From Xanthomonas sp. Leaf148 (GTDB taxonomy: Bacteria; Pseudomonadota; Gammaproteobacteria; Xanthomonadales; Xanthomonadaceae), in contig NZ_LMOP01000001.1 of the NCBI RefSeq assembly GCF_001423585.1, forward strand, positions 62,001 through 126,000: DNA of 64,000 nucleotides, in the 5' to 3' direction. Position 1 is the first letter of the stretch, and each line of letters begins with the position of its first letter. The notes below the pieces were generated by a model. That model had not been told where the DNA came from. It saw only the letters and a list, made by a program, of their open reading frames with translations, and made no database searches. The translations under genes were made by a program, and so were the position numbers. This document shows, in pieces, positions 38,963-47,000 of this stretch.

Positions 38963-40071
38963 GCACCTGCACCGAACGATTGGCAGGCGGCGATCACGCG
39001 TTCCACCGACGCTGTATCCAGCGCGGGGCCCATCGGCAGACTCAGCACTTCGGCGTGCAGGCGCTCACTCACCGGCAGACACGCATCGCCGAGTGTTGCG
39101 TAGGCCGGCTGCCGATGCGGCGGCACCGGGTAATGAATCTGGGTGTGGATGCCATGGCGCAACAGATGCGCCTGCAAGGCATCGCGCTGTGGGCTGCGCA
39201 CCACGAACAGATGCCAGACATGCTGTTCGTCGGAGACCACTGTCGGCAAGACGATCAAGGGGTTGTCGATGCCTTGCAGGTAACGCCGCGCCACCGCGCG
39301 CCGCAGCGCGATCTCTTCGTCCAGATAGCCCAGTTTGACGCGCAGCAAGGCGGCCTGCAGCTCGTCCAGGCGCGAGTTCACACCCTGGTAGAGATGGTTG
39401 TACTTCACCTCCGAGCCGTAGTTGCGCAGCGCGCGGATACGCTCGGCCAATCGCGTATCGGAAGTCACGACTGCGCCGCCATCGCCCAGCGCACCAAGAT
39501 TTTTCGTCGGAAAGAAACTGAACGCGGCGGCATCGCCGAAAGCACCTGCACGCCTGCCCTGCATCGTTGCGCCATGCGCTTGCGCTGCATCTTCGATCAG
39601 CAGTAACCCGTAGCGATGCGCCAGCGTCTGCAGCGCCGCCATGTCAGCCAGCTGGCCGTACAAGTGCACCGCCATGATGGCGCGGGTGCGTGGCCCGATC
39701 GCCTTCTCCACACTGGCCGGGTCCATATTGAAGGTGACCGGGTCCGGCTCCACCGGTACCAGCACCAGATGGTTCTGGCTGATCGCCAGAAAGGTCGCGA
39801 TGAAGGTATTGGCCGGCACGATGATTTCATCGCCCTCGCGTAGCACGCCCAGCTCGCGGTAGCCGCGCAGGATCAGCGACAACGCGTCCAGCCCATTGCC
39901 CACCCCGACCGCATGCGCCGCGCCGCAGTAACTGGCGAACTCTTCTTCGAATGCAGCCAGCTCCTGGCCGAGCACATACCAGCCAGCATCGATCACCCGC
40001 GCGGCAGCGGCTTTGAGTTCATCCGCGTAACGTGCGTTGACCGCACGCAAATCCAGGAACGGCACATCCAT
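38959..40071 (-). CDS. dTDP-3-keto-6-deoxyhexose 3-aminotransferase (FdtB/QdtB type)
   Basis: A 370-residue DegT/DnrJ/EryC1 PLP aminotransferase. MDVPFLDLRAVNARYADEL opens the protein, LLIEDAAQAHGA holds the PLP-contacting aspartate, and the Schiff-base lysine is in FSFFPTKNLGALGDGG. Together with the ketoisomerase and acetyltransferase it should make dTDP-3-amino-3,6-dideoxyhexose. The ATG at 40071 overlaps the preceding stop as TAATG; an ATG four codons earlier is also possible. Confidence 0.92.
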   Translation of the reverse strand: MDVPFLDLRAVNARYADELKAAAARVIDAGWYVLGQELAAFEEEFASYCGAAHAVGVGNGLDALSLILRGYRELGVLREGDEIIVPANTFIATFLAISQNHLVLVPVEPDPVTFNMDPASVEKAIGPRTRAIMAVHLYGQLADMAALQTLAHRYGLLLIEDAAQAHGATMQGRRAGAFGDAAAFSFFPTKNLGALGDGGAVVTSDTRLAERIRALRNYGSEVKYNHLYQGVNSRLDELQAALLRVKLGYLDEEIALRRAVARRYLQGIDNPLIVLPTVVSDEQHVWHLFVVRSPQRDALQAHLLRHGIHTQIHYPVPPHRQPAYATLGDACLPVSERLHAEVLSLPMGPALDTASVERVIAACQSFGAGA

Positions 40072-41003
40072 TACAAGGTCCATCGATAGAAATCCTGCAC
40101 AACCGCACGTGCGCCGAAGCGCTCCTTTTGTTCGACCAAGCCGTCGTTGAGCAGCTTCCCGCCGTGTTCGGTGGAAATGCCGAAGCTGAAGTAATCGCGC
40201 GCCGCATACACCTGGGTGATCAGTTCGGCCAGCAGCAGACTCAGCGCATCCAGCTGGCGGCCGCGCTCGGAGACCGCTAGATACTGCGTATGTACGCTGC
40301 GGCCGAAGTCGTACACCAGTGCGGCGGCCAGCAGTTGTCCGTCGGCGCGCGCCTCGTGCAGCACGATGTGATGCGGAAACCGGCTCTGCAGCAGTTGCAG
40401 TTCATCCAGCCGATGGGTGGGCGCAACGCCATGCCGCTGCAACACCTCGCTCAGCAGTGCATGAAACGCGTCCAGCGTGGTGCCGGTCTGGATGTTCACG
40501 CCTGCCTTGCGCGCCTTGGCGATCGAGCGCCGCCGCTCGGCGCTGAAAGCAAACGGCTGCCGTAACGCAATCACCGACGACAAGTCGCGCCGATACAGCT
40601 GCGCGCCAACCCGATGCAGCGCATACAGCTCTTCTTCGGCCGGATACGCATGAAACACATGCGGCACCGGCTTGTAGACGATCTCGCGCATGCCGGCTGC
40701 GCAGTAATGCGCGGCAATCTGCTCGAACACCTGCAAGGTGGCGCTGGCGCGCATGGCCATCGACGACAGCAGCCCGGCGTAGGTCAGCCCGGCATGGCTG
40801 CTGATGCAGTCGCCTTGCACGCTGGCAGGAAATACAGCGAGCACCTCGCCGCCACGCTCCACCAGCAACGAGGCGTCTACGAAACGGTCGGCGTGATAAT
40901 CCATGTAGCCGCGCCGATGCAACAGGTTGCCGTTGCGCGAACACGCGACCAGCGCATCCCAGGCGAGTGCATCGTTGGCAACGTACGACCTAACCGAATA
41001 CAT
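40071..41003 (-). CDS. FemAB/GNAT-like acyltransferase
   Basis: A 310-residue protein with the GNAT/FemAB-like fold. GNLLHRRGYMDYHADRF near the N-terminus and the second-half block HTQYLAVSERGRQLDALSL followed by YFSFGISTEHGGKLLNDGL are characteristic of this group in polysaccharide loci. It probably acylates a sugar amine or hydroxyl, but donor and acceptor are unknown. Its start lies 14 bp inside the upstream gene. The ATG at 41003 is preferred over one 11 codons earlier. Confidence 0.85.
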   Translation of the reverse strand: MYSVRSYVANDALAWDALVACSRNGNLLHRRGYMDYHADRFVDASLLVERGGEVLAVFPASVQGDCISSHAGLTYAGLLSSMAMRASATLQVFEQIAAHYCAAGMREIVYKPVPHVFHAYPAEEELYALHRVGAQLYRRDLSSVIALRQPFAFSAERRRSIAKARKAGVNIQTGTTLDAFHALLSEVLQRHGVAPTHRLDELQLLQSRFPHHIVLHEARADGQLLAAALVYDFGRSVHTQYLAVSERGRQLDALSLLLAELITQVYAARDYFSFGISTEHGGKLLNDGLVEQKERFGARAVVQDFYRWTL

Positions 41004-41943
41004 GACAGCCCTGCAGCTCCATCGGCAAGACGGCATCGGCCAGACCGAACCCGGCCTGGCCCATCGCGTTGCCGTTGTAGAACATCAACACCCGCTCGCC
41101 CTGCTGGATCAATGCCGGGTAGCACAGCGTCTGCGCATCCCAACCATCGGCGGACAACTGCAGGCCCAACGCAGCATCGTCCCGCTCCCAGTGCACGCCA
41201 TCGCGGCTGAACGCGATGCCGGGGAAGTAGCCGCCACGGGTGTCGCCGCGCGTGAAATACATGAGATAGCGCTCGTCCAGCCGGTACACGCGCGGGCGTC
41301 CGATGCGGTACTCGTCGTCGCGTGGACGCAGGCAGATGCTGTCGGCGGCGGGAATGCGGATCAGGTCGTCGGTTTCCACATAGCGAATGTGATAGCGCGG
41401 ATACGGCTGACCGTCGATGGACTCCCAATCGTCGCCCACCGCATACCACAGCCGCCAGCGCCCATCCTCGTAGCGCGCCGAATGCACTGCTGCAATCGTG
41501 CTGCGGCCCGGCGCGCGGTCCAGCAGCGGCGTTTCCTGGCGGCGCTGAAAGGTTTCGCCACCATCGCGCGAGATAGCCAGGCCGGTGAATGCCAGAAACT
41601 TCGCCTTGGCCACCAGCTGGAAGCCCACATAGAACATGTACAGGCCATCCGGGCCGGCCACCACGTCGCCCAGGATCATGCCGTTGTCGTCGAAGCAGCC
41701 ATCGCGCCCGATGTCCAGCACCGGGACCTTGCTCACACCGACGATCTGCGTCGGCGCATCGGCGCGCACATCCACATAGCCGATTCGACTCACGCCCTGG
41801 CTATCGCGAAAGCCCGCATACACGCGCAGCACCTGCGCGGACAGCCGGTACGGCGTAGGCGTCAGCGCCGCATGCTGCATCCAGCCGCCCACGCCATCGC
41901 GCGCGACATCGAAGACCAACCCACGCTTGGTCCAGGTAAACAT
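40990..41943 (-). CDS. Glycosidase-like five-bladed beta-propeller protein
   Basis: A 317-residue protein resembling GH32/GH43/GH130-type five-bladed propellers. Repeated blade motifs include DNGMILGDVVAGPDGLYMFYVG, then RWRLWYAVGDDW, YRIGRPRVYRLDERYLMYFT and VLMFYNGN (each quoted separately). It has no signal peptide, so it is probably cytoplasmic. A role in editing or sensing the glycan is possible, but so is loss of catalysis, since the catalytic acids cannot be placed with confidence. It overlaps the FemAB-like gene by 14 bp. Confidence 0.8.
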   Translation of the reverse strand: MFTWTKRGLVFDVARDGVGGWMQHAALTPTPYRLSAQVLRVYAGFRDSQGVSRIGYVDVRADAPTQIVGVSKVPVLDIGRDGCFDDNGMILGDVVAGPDGLYMFYVGFQLVAKAKFLAFTGLAISRDGGETFQRRQETPLLDRAPGRSTIAAVHSARYEDGRWRLWYAVGDDWESIDGQPYPRYHIRYVETDDLIRIPAADSICLRPRDDEYRIGRPRVYRLDERYLMYFTRGDTRGGYFPGIAFSRDGVHWERDDAALGLQLSADGWDAQTLCYPALIQQGERVLMFYNGNAMGQAGFGLADAVLPMELQGCHVFG

Positions 41944-41946
41944 GGC

Positions 41947-42618
41947 TCAGAGCTCCACATCGAAGCTGGACCTGCTGGCCACCGCGCGCGCCGGCGAACC
42001 GACGTACACACGCCCGGCCTCGGTATGCCGCGTCACCAGTGCGCCGGCACCGATGATGTTGTCTGCGGCAACATGCACCTTGTCGCTCAAGGTGGCGTTG
42101 ACACCGACGAAACTGCCACTGCCGATCTCGCAATAGCCGGAAATCACCGCATGCGACGCGATGAACACGTGGTCCTGCACCACGGTGCGATGGCCGATAT
42201 GGTTGCCGCTCCACAAGATGCAGTTGTCACCGATACGGGTGAACGGCTGGATGACATTGCCTTCGAAGATGAAACTATTGGCGCCGATCTGCGCATTGCG
42301 CCAGACAAACGCACGCGAGCTGATATACGTGGCGCAGCGGTAACCACGGCGCACCACGTCTTCGAAGAAGCGCATGCGCAGGCGGTTCAATTTCGTTGCC
42401 GGAATCGCAACGAACACCGCGTACTGATCTGGCGGATAGCGCTGCTCAAGTTCCTCGTAAGCCACTACGGGCAACTCGGCCAGGGTGGGCCGGAGCAGGA
42501 AATCGCGCTCCACGCTGAAGGCGACCACGTCGTAGTCGCTGTCGTGCTGAAAATATTCGCAGGCGATCTGCGCAAACTCGCCCGCACCGACGATCACCAA
42601 GGGTTTGCGCAGGCTCAT
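41947..42618 (-). CDS. Sugar O/N-acetyltransferase, PglD/NeuD/FdtC-like left-handed beta-helix
   Basis: A 223-residue acetyltransferase. The N-terminal Rossmann-like domain (PLVIVGAGEFAQIACEYF) binds the sugar nucleotide, and from about residue 105 hexapeptide repeats form a left-handed beta-helix (NAQIGANSFIFEGNVIQ, GDNCILWSGNHIGH and so on). The catalytic histidine lies in the HIGHRT segment. It probably N-acetylates the 3-amino group made by the aminotransferase. Its ATG overlaps the ketoisomerase stop by 4 bp. Confidence 0.9.
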   Translation of the reverse strand: MSLRKPLVIVGAGEFAQIACEYFQHDSDYDVVAFSVERDFLLRPTLAELPVVAYEELEQRYPPDQYAVFVAIPATKLNRLRMRFFEDVVRRGYRCATYISSRAFVWRNAQIGANSFIFEGNVIQPFTRIGDNCILWSGNHIGHRTVVQDHVFIASHAVISGYCEIGSGSFVGVNATLSDKVHVAADNIIGAGALVTRHTEAGRVYVGSPARAVASRSSFDVEL

Positions 42619-43052
42619 GCTTCCAGCCTGCATGCATCCAGGCGATGTTCCCCGCGCACTTCGCCCAGAAATTCGTCGTAATCCAGGATGTAATCTCCAG
42701 GGTCGTAGAGCTGGTCGGCCAGCACCATCAGCACGCAGTCGGGGCTGAAATGATGCAGGTCGCGCCACACCATGCGGCCCAGCAGCAGGCCTTGCGAGGG
42801 GTCGTTCAAGGTCACCTCGGTCGGGCCATCGCCCTTGCCTGCGTCCAGCAGGATCGTCACCGAGCCATGCAGGGCCACCGCCAGCTGATTGAGCTGGCGA
42901 TGCGCGTGCTGGCCGCGGTGGACGCCGCTGCGGGTACCGAACAGGTAATACACGCGGCGTATCTCGAACGGGACATTGCGCTGCTGCTCCAATGAAATGA
43001 GCAGGCCACGATCGTCGCCGTGGGTATGCAACTGGATGGGTTCGAAGGCCAT
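42615..43052 (-). CDS. dTDP-4-keto-6-deoxyglucose 3,4-ketoisomerase (FdtA/QdtA type)
   Basis: A 145-residue cupin of the FdtA/QdtA/WxcM C-terminal family, which shifts the keto group of dTDP-4-keto-6-deoxyglucose from C4 to C3. LHTHGDDRGLLISLEQ at the start and the histidine-rich HRGQHAHRQLNQLAVAL are diagnostic. Whether the product is the gluco (Qui3NAc) or galacto (Fuc3NAc) form cannot be judged by eye. The ATG at 43052 gives the family length and a sensible leader from promoter site 3; the ATG at 43091 would sit almost on the transcription start. Confidence 0.9.
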   Translation of the reverse strand: MAFEPIQLHTHGDDRGLLISLEQQRNVPFEIRRVYYLFGTRSGVHRGQHAHRQLNQLAVALHGSVTILLDAGKGDGPTEVTLNDPSQGLLLGRMVWRDLHHFSPDCVLMVLADQLYDPGDYILDYDEFLGEVRGEHRLDACRLEA

Positions 43053-43094
43053 GATCCGGGGCGTAAGCGCTGACTGCACGTAGTGCGACATGCC

Positions 43095-43123
43095 TGAGTG
43101 CGCCGGGATGCGTGAAAGGTTGC
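43095..43123 (-). promoter_or_regulatory. ECF-type promoter motif, site 3 (ketoisomerase/polysaccharide unit)
   Basis: On the minus strand GCAACC (43123-43118), 16 bases, then GCACTCA (43101-43095). The expected start of transcription is near 43088, about 36 bases before the ketoisomerase ATG at 43052. It lies 92 bases from the oppositely oriented site 2. Confidence 0.78.
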
Positions 43124-43214
43124 GCGACGTCACGACCCTGCGAAGCCACGTGCGTGCAAGCGCAGCTTCGCCTTCGAGCGCATTCCGGAACGATAAAAAT
43201 TCGTTGTGGCGACG

Positions 43215-43243
43215 CAACCTTTCATCGGTAGCTCCGCACATAT
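43215..43243 (+). promoter_or_regulatory. ECF-type promoter motif, site 2 (cytochrome b561/Cyc2-like unit)
   Basis: GCAACC (43215-43220), 16 bases beginning TTTC, then GCACATA (43237-43243). The leader to the cytochrome b561 ATG would be about 105 nt. Sites 2 and 3 make this gap a divergent promoter pair. Confidence 0.78.
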
Positions 43244-43352
43244 CGGTGCACGTTCACCTGGCCGCAGTTCCGGCCGGCGTGGGGAGCCAGGCCTGGCAGC
43301 GCAGCACGCACTGCCGGAACCAACGACCACCACCGGTGAGGACACCAACCAG

Positions 43353-43973
43353 ATGCACCCATCTCCCCAGGCGCCCGACACGGTAGCCACCGGCAGCGCA
43401 ACAGCGCGGCCCTCCTCGACACAGGCCGCGCCTGCGGCGGGCGTGACGCCTTTACCCAAACCGATGCGGGTGCTGCACTGGCTCACCGTGCTGTGCCTGG
43501 TGATGGCGGCCAGCCTGATTCTGCTGCGCGCCGAGCTCGATGGACGCGCATTGCGTCAATGGCTGCTCGAAGGCCATCGCCATTTCGGCCTGATGGTGCT
43601 GCTGTTGTTCGTGTTGCGCGTCGGCCTGCGGCTGCGTTTGCGCACGCTGCCACCCGGCCCGCCCGCATCCTTGATCACGCGCCTGGCCGCAGGCGGCACC
43701 CATCTGGCGATGTACGGGCTGATGCTTGCGCTGCCGTTGATCGGCTGGTCGCTGAGCAACGCGTTCGGCAAGACGGTCTATCTGTTCGGACTGGCGCTGC
43801 CGAATCTCATCGAGGCAGACCCGGATCTGGGCGACACCCTGGGCGTGTGGCATTTGAATGCCGCCTGGGCGTTGCTGGCATTAGTGACCCTGCATATCGG
43901 CGCTGCGCTCTGGCATCACCTGGTGCTGCGCGATGGCCTGCTGTACCGCGTGCTGCCGGGCAAGCGCGCATGA
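43353..43973 (+). CDS. Cytochrome b561 family membrane protein
   Basis: A 206-residue diheme-type membrane cytochrome with four helices (about 40-58, 74-95, 110-130 and 165-190). Candidate heme-ligand histidines are in MRVLHWL, EGHRHFGLM, GTHLAMYG and VTLHIGAALWHHL. Family members pass electrons between quinol and periplasmic partners. It is the first gene behind promoter site 2 and precedes the fused heme-porin and cytochrome c, so a chain quinol - b561 - cytochrome c - outer membrane is plausible. The ATG at 43353 has GGTGAGGA upstream. Confidence 0.9.
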   Translation: MHPSPQAPDTVATGSATARPSSTQAAPAAGVTPLPKPMRVLHWLTVLCLVMAASLILLRAELDGRALRQWLLEGHRHFGLMVLLLFVLRVGLRLRLRTLPPGPPASLITRLAAGGTHLAMYGLMLALPLIGWSLSNAFGKTVYLFGLALPNLIEADPDLGDTLGVWHLNAAWALLALVTLHIGAALWHHLVLRDGLLYRVLPGKRA

Positions 43974-44044
43974 GTCGCCGCACCTCCCTCGCCCTCGTCC
44001 GCTCTCTCTCCGCTGAACCCCGCACCGTCGAACAAGGACTTTCC

Positions 44045-45391
44045 ATGCCTATCTCCCAGCCTGCTCCGCGCCGCGCCAGTGCATCGCGCACCGCTTCCCT
44101 GACGTCCTTGTTATGCGTGTCCGGCCCGTTGTTGCTGCTGGCCAGCACGCAGGCACAGGCGATCCCCTCGTTCGCCCGGCAGACCGGTTCTTCGTGCGCG
44201 GATTGCCATATCGGCTCCTATGGTCCGTCGCTGACGCCCTACGGCATGCGCTTCAAGCTGGGTGGTTTCACCGATACCAATGGCGAAGGCACCAAGATTC
44301 CGGTGTCCGGTCAGCTCACCTGGGCGCGCAGCAATCCCAGCCGCGGCGACAGCACCGCACGCCTGACCCAGGCCGATCTGTATCTGGCCGGCCGCGTCAA
44401 CGACAACATCGGCGGCTACTCCAAGATCCGCTCCAACAACAGCGGCAACGCCACCTTCGATACGCGCCTGGACGATGTGGATCTGCGCTTTGTCAGCAAG
44501 CCGTTCCAGATGGCCGGCAAGGACACCATGATCGGCGTCAGCGTCAACAACAATCCGGGCATCTCCGATCCGATCCATGTGTTGCCCAATGCCTCCACCC
44601 TGACGCCGGCCTCCAACGGCGGCGCGTCCACCATGCTCAGCTCCTCGTCGCTGTCCAACCGCGTCATCGGTGCCAGCGTGTATGGGTTGTACGACCGCAA
44701 CTGGTACGGCGAAGTGGGCAGCTACAGCGCATTGTCGCCGTCTGCGCAGGATCGCCTCGGCTGGCCGATCAACGGCGACCCGGGCAAGCTCAGCGATACC
44801 AGCTATGCCCGCCTTGCCTATATGAAAGACATGAAGCGGCAGTTCTTCTCGGTCGGCCTGACTGCGCTCAACACGCGCCGCCAGCGTCCGCGCAACGGGC
44901 CCAGCGACGACCTCACCGACTTCGGCTACGACCTGACCTATCAGTTCCTGGGCACCCGCGAGCATGTGATGTCGCTGGCCTACGTCAACATCTACGAGCG
45001 CCGCAAATACGGCACCCCGCTGATGTCGGCCGACCCGACCATCCCCGCGCTGGAGCGCGGCAACGTGCGCGATCAGACCATCAGCATGAACTACGCGTTC
45101 AAGCAGACCTACGGCGTGCTGGCCGCGCACATGATCAACACCGGCTCATTCGATGCGGCGCGTTATTCGCCGGTGGGCATTCCGGACACCACCAGCAACC
45201 TGATCCTTCTGTACTGGACCCCGTTCGGCAAGGAAGGCACCTACACCACGATCGCCAACCTGCGTCTGTCGGCGGGCTGGTTCCGGTTCGACAAGTTCAA
45301 CGGCAGCACCTCCAACGTGTTCCGCGGCCCGCCGATCACCAACCCGCGTGATCTGGACAGCTTCACCATGTCGGTCAATCTGACGTTCTGA
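44045..45391 (+). CDS. Cyc2-like fused monoheme cytochrome-porin of the outer membrane
   Basis: A 448-residue protein. Signal peptide 1-39 (cleavage after AQA), then PSFARQTGSSCADCHIG with a c-type heme site CADCH at 51-55, followed by LTPYGMRFKLGGFT and a long beta-strand-rich region ending in NLTF with the terminal Phe of outer-membrane barrels. This N-terminal pattern is that of the Cyc2-like family, whose best-known members move electrons from extracellular iron across the outer membrane. Iron oxidation is not implied here. AAGGA lies 6 nt before the ATG. Cytochrome b561 and cytochrome c genes flank it. Confidence 0.82.
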   Translation: MPISQPAPRRASASRTASLTSLLCVSGPLLLLASTQAQAIPSFARQTGSSCADCHIGSYGPSLTPYGMRFKLGGFTDTNGEGTKIPVSGQLTWARSNPSRGDSTARLTQADLYLAGRVNDNIGGYSKIRSNNSGNATFDTRLDDVDLRFVSKPFQMAGKDTMIGVSVNNNPGISDPIHVLPNASTLTPASNGGASTMLSSSSLSNRVIGASVYGLYDRNWYGEVGSYSALSPSAQDRLGWPINGDPGKLSDTSYARLAYMKDMKRQFFSVGLTALNTRRQRPRNGPSDDLTDFGYDLTYQFLGTREHVMSLAYVNIYERRKYGTPLMSADPTIPALERGNVRDQTISMNYAFKQTYGVLAAHMINTGSFDAARYSPVGIPDTTSNLILLYWTPFGKEGTYTTIANLRLSAGWFRFDKFNGSTSNVFRGPPITNPRDLDSFTMSVNLTF

Positions 45392-45414
45392 TCCCCCCAC
45401 ACGTAAGGACCCCC

Positions 45415-45804
45415 ATGAAGTCATTCCACCCAACCCTGTTTTGCGCGTCGCTGGCCGGCCTGTTGCTGGCCGGCGCACTGCTGCCTGGCTCGGCACGCGC
45501 CGCCGATGGCAAAAGTGTGTTCATTAGCGAATGCGCCGAGTGCCACAGCGCGACGCAGGGCAAGAACAAGAAAGGCCCGTCGCTGTTCGGCATCGTCAAC
45601 CGTCCCGCAGCCACCGTGGCGGACTTCAGCGGCTACTCGGCCGATCTCAAGGCAAGCAAGCGCACCTGGGATACCGCCAGCCTCAAGGACTTCCTCAAAA
45701 AAGATTCCAAGGCCACGCTGCCGAATACGAAGATGAAGTACGAAGGGCTTGAAGACGACAAGGAACTCGACGCCCTGGTCACCTACCTCAGCACCCTGCG
45801 TTGA
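45415..45804 (+). CDS. Soluble class I c-type cytochrome
   Basis: A 129-residue periplasmic cytochrome c. Signal peptide about 1-29 (ending ARA), heme site CAECH at 40-44, and a likely axial methionine in LPNTKMKYEG (M107), the pattern of cytochrome c2-like proteins. It should shuttle electrons in the periplasm, most simply between the b561 and the Cyc2-like heme-porin encoded just upstream (gap 23 bp). AAGGA precedes the ATG at good distance. A long hairpin follows the gene. Confidence 0.93.
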   Translation: MKSFHPTLFCASLAGLLLAGALLPGSARAADGKSVFISECAECHSATQGKNKKGPSLFGIVNRPAATVADFSGYSADLKASKRTWDTASLKDFLKKDSKATLPNTKMKYEGLEDDKELDALVTYLSTLR

Positions 45805-46264
45805 TGGTCTGCCGGCCCGCCTTGGCACCACTGGCCGGGCCGGCACGCATGGCGCAAGCGCAATCGGCGCGGTCCGAAGGGACGTGCCGGCGTGCGGTAT
45901 CGCCAGCGCAGGCCTGAACGCGACGCGTGCCATTGTGAGGATCGCTTCAAGCCCGGTACAGCGTGCCGGCCGCAGTGTCCGCGGCCTGCATGCGGGTCAC
46001 CGCTGCACCTGCACAGGTGCACGGCCCGCGTTGCCTGACACGAACCCTTCGCGTATACGGACGGAACCGCCACAGACACGGCGGTCTCGCCCCGCGTGAT
46101 GGGTCACCATCGCGCACCGCTACGGTCCACGTCCCACGCCCTTGCCGAACGTTTCGCCCGCCAAGCCGTCCCCTTGCCGACCGCGACGCCACACCGTCTG
46201 CGACGGGCAGCCATTGCCCGCGAGTGGCTCGGCACGACAGCCGCGCCTTCCCATCCTGCCGAGG
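45805..46264. other. Gap between cytochrome c and TorF-like porin genes
   Basis: About 460 bases. It holds the hairpin at 45811-45844 and a short palindrome at 46004-46021 (TGCACCTG / CAGGTGCA, 2-nt centre) that could be an operator. The ECF-type motif is absent here. No gene recognised. Confidence 0.5.
45811..45844 (+). terminator. Hairpin downstream of the cytochrome c gene
   Basis: A perfect 9-bp stem, GCCGGCCCG (45811-45819) with CGGGCCGGC (45836-45844), begins 6 bases after the stop and encloses a 16-nt loop. No T tract. It probably ends the b561/Cyc2-like/cytochrome c transcript. Confidence 0.5.
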
Positions 46265-46993
46265 GTGCCTTGCCAGTTACAGCGGTGCCGGCAGCTGGGG
46301 TTGCGTCGCGCGTTGCTGCTTGCGCTGGTCATGGGCCCCTGCGGCACTGCAATGGCAGACAACGTCGGCGGCGCAGTGGCGGTGGCGTCCACCTTGATCG
46401 ACCGCGGCATCTCCATCGCACCCAACCGCGTCACCTTGCAGGCGGCCGGCTATTGGCTGCCCTCGCCCGGCTGGTCGATGTCGGCCTCTGCGGCGCTGCA
46501 GTCGCCCTCCTTTAGCGACCCGGTGGCGCTCACGTTTCAGGGCGCGCGTGGCTGGATGCTGGGCGATCGCTGGCAGATGCAGGCCAGCCTGCTGTATTAC
46601 GCCTATCCGGCCGACCGCCAGTCGCGCAGCTTCGACCGCCAGGAAGCCAGTCTGGCCTGGTCCTACCGCGACACGCTCACCTTCTCGCTCTCCAGCTTCA
46701 ATTTCCCGCGCGCGCAACGCTCGCCCTGGAACATGGTGGTCGACGTCACCGCCAACGTGCCGCTGACGGGGGATTTCAGCCTCTCGGCCGGTGCCGGCAT
46801 CTCGGACTTTCCGGCGATGTCCTACGGCGCCCAGAGTTCCGGCCGCTATCGGTATGGGCAAGTGGGCCTGAAGTGGAGCCGCGCGGCATGGACAGTGAAG
46901 CTGGACCGGGTCGTCACCAGCAACAACACCCCGCGCGCGCAAGGCGGGCCCGGCGAAACGCCGTGGGTGGGCATGGTGTCCCGCAGTTTCTGA
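46265..46993 (+). CDS. TorF-like outer-membrane protein
   Basis: About 242 residues. A signal sequence (LRRALLLALVMGPCGTAMA, cleavage before DNVGG) is followed by a strand-rich domain starting VAVASTLIDRGISIAPNRVTL, which resembles the start of TorF-type putative porins (fold TIGR02001). The C-terminus ends in SRSF with terminal Phe, as in outer-membrane barrels. The start is uncertain: the frame is open from an ATG at 46142, but the signal sequence fits GTG 46265 or a later TTG better. Role unknown. It precedes the sigma-factor gene by 51 bp. Confidence 0.72.
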   Translation: MPCQLQRCRQLGLRRALLLALVMGPCGTAMADNVGGAVAVASTLIDRGISIAPNRVTLQAAGYWLPSPGWSMSASAALQSPSFSDPVALTFQGARGWMLGDRWQMQASLLYYAYPADRQSRSFDRQEASLAWSYRDTLTFSLSSFNFPRAQRSPWNMVVDVTANVPLTGDFSLSAGAGISDFPAMSYGAQSSGRYRYGQVGLKWSRAAWTVKLDRVVTSNNTPRAQGGPGETPWVGMVSRSF

Positions 46994-47000
46994 TTCAACC

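Noticed and set aside
36762-43052. Classical Xanthomonas gum (xanthan) operon
   Set aside because: The gene content (ketoisomerase, DegT aminotransferase, acetamido-sugar acetyltransferase, Wzz without the gum-type set) does not match gumB-gumM.
43493-44044. Long N-terminal extension of the Cyc2-like protein (or a start at 43970 overlapping the b561 stop)
   Set aside because: The signal peptide and the AAGGA ribosome binding site both point to the ATG at 44045; the extension runs through the b561 gene in another frame.
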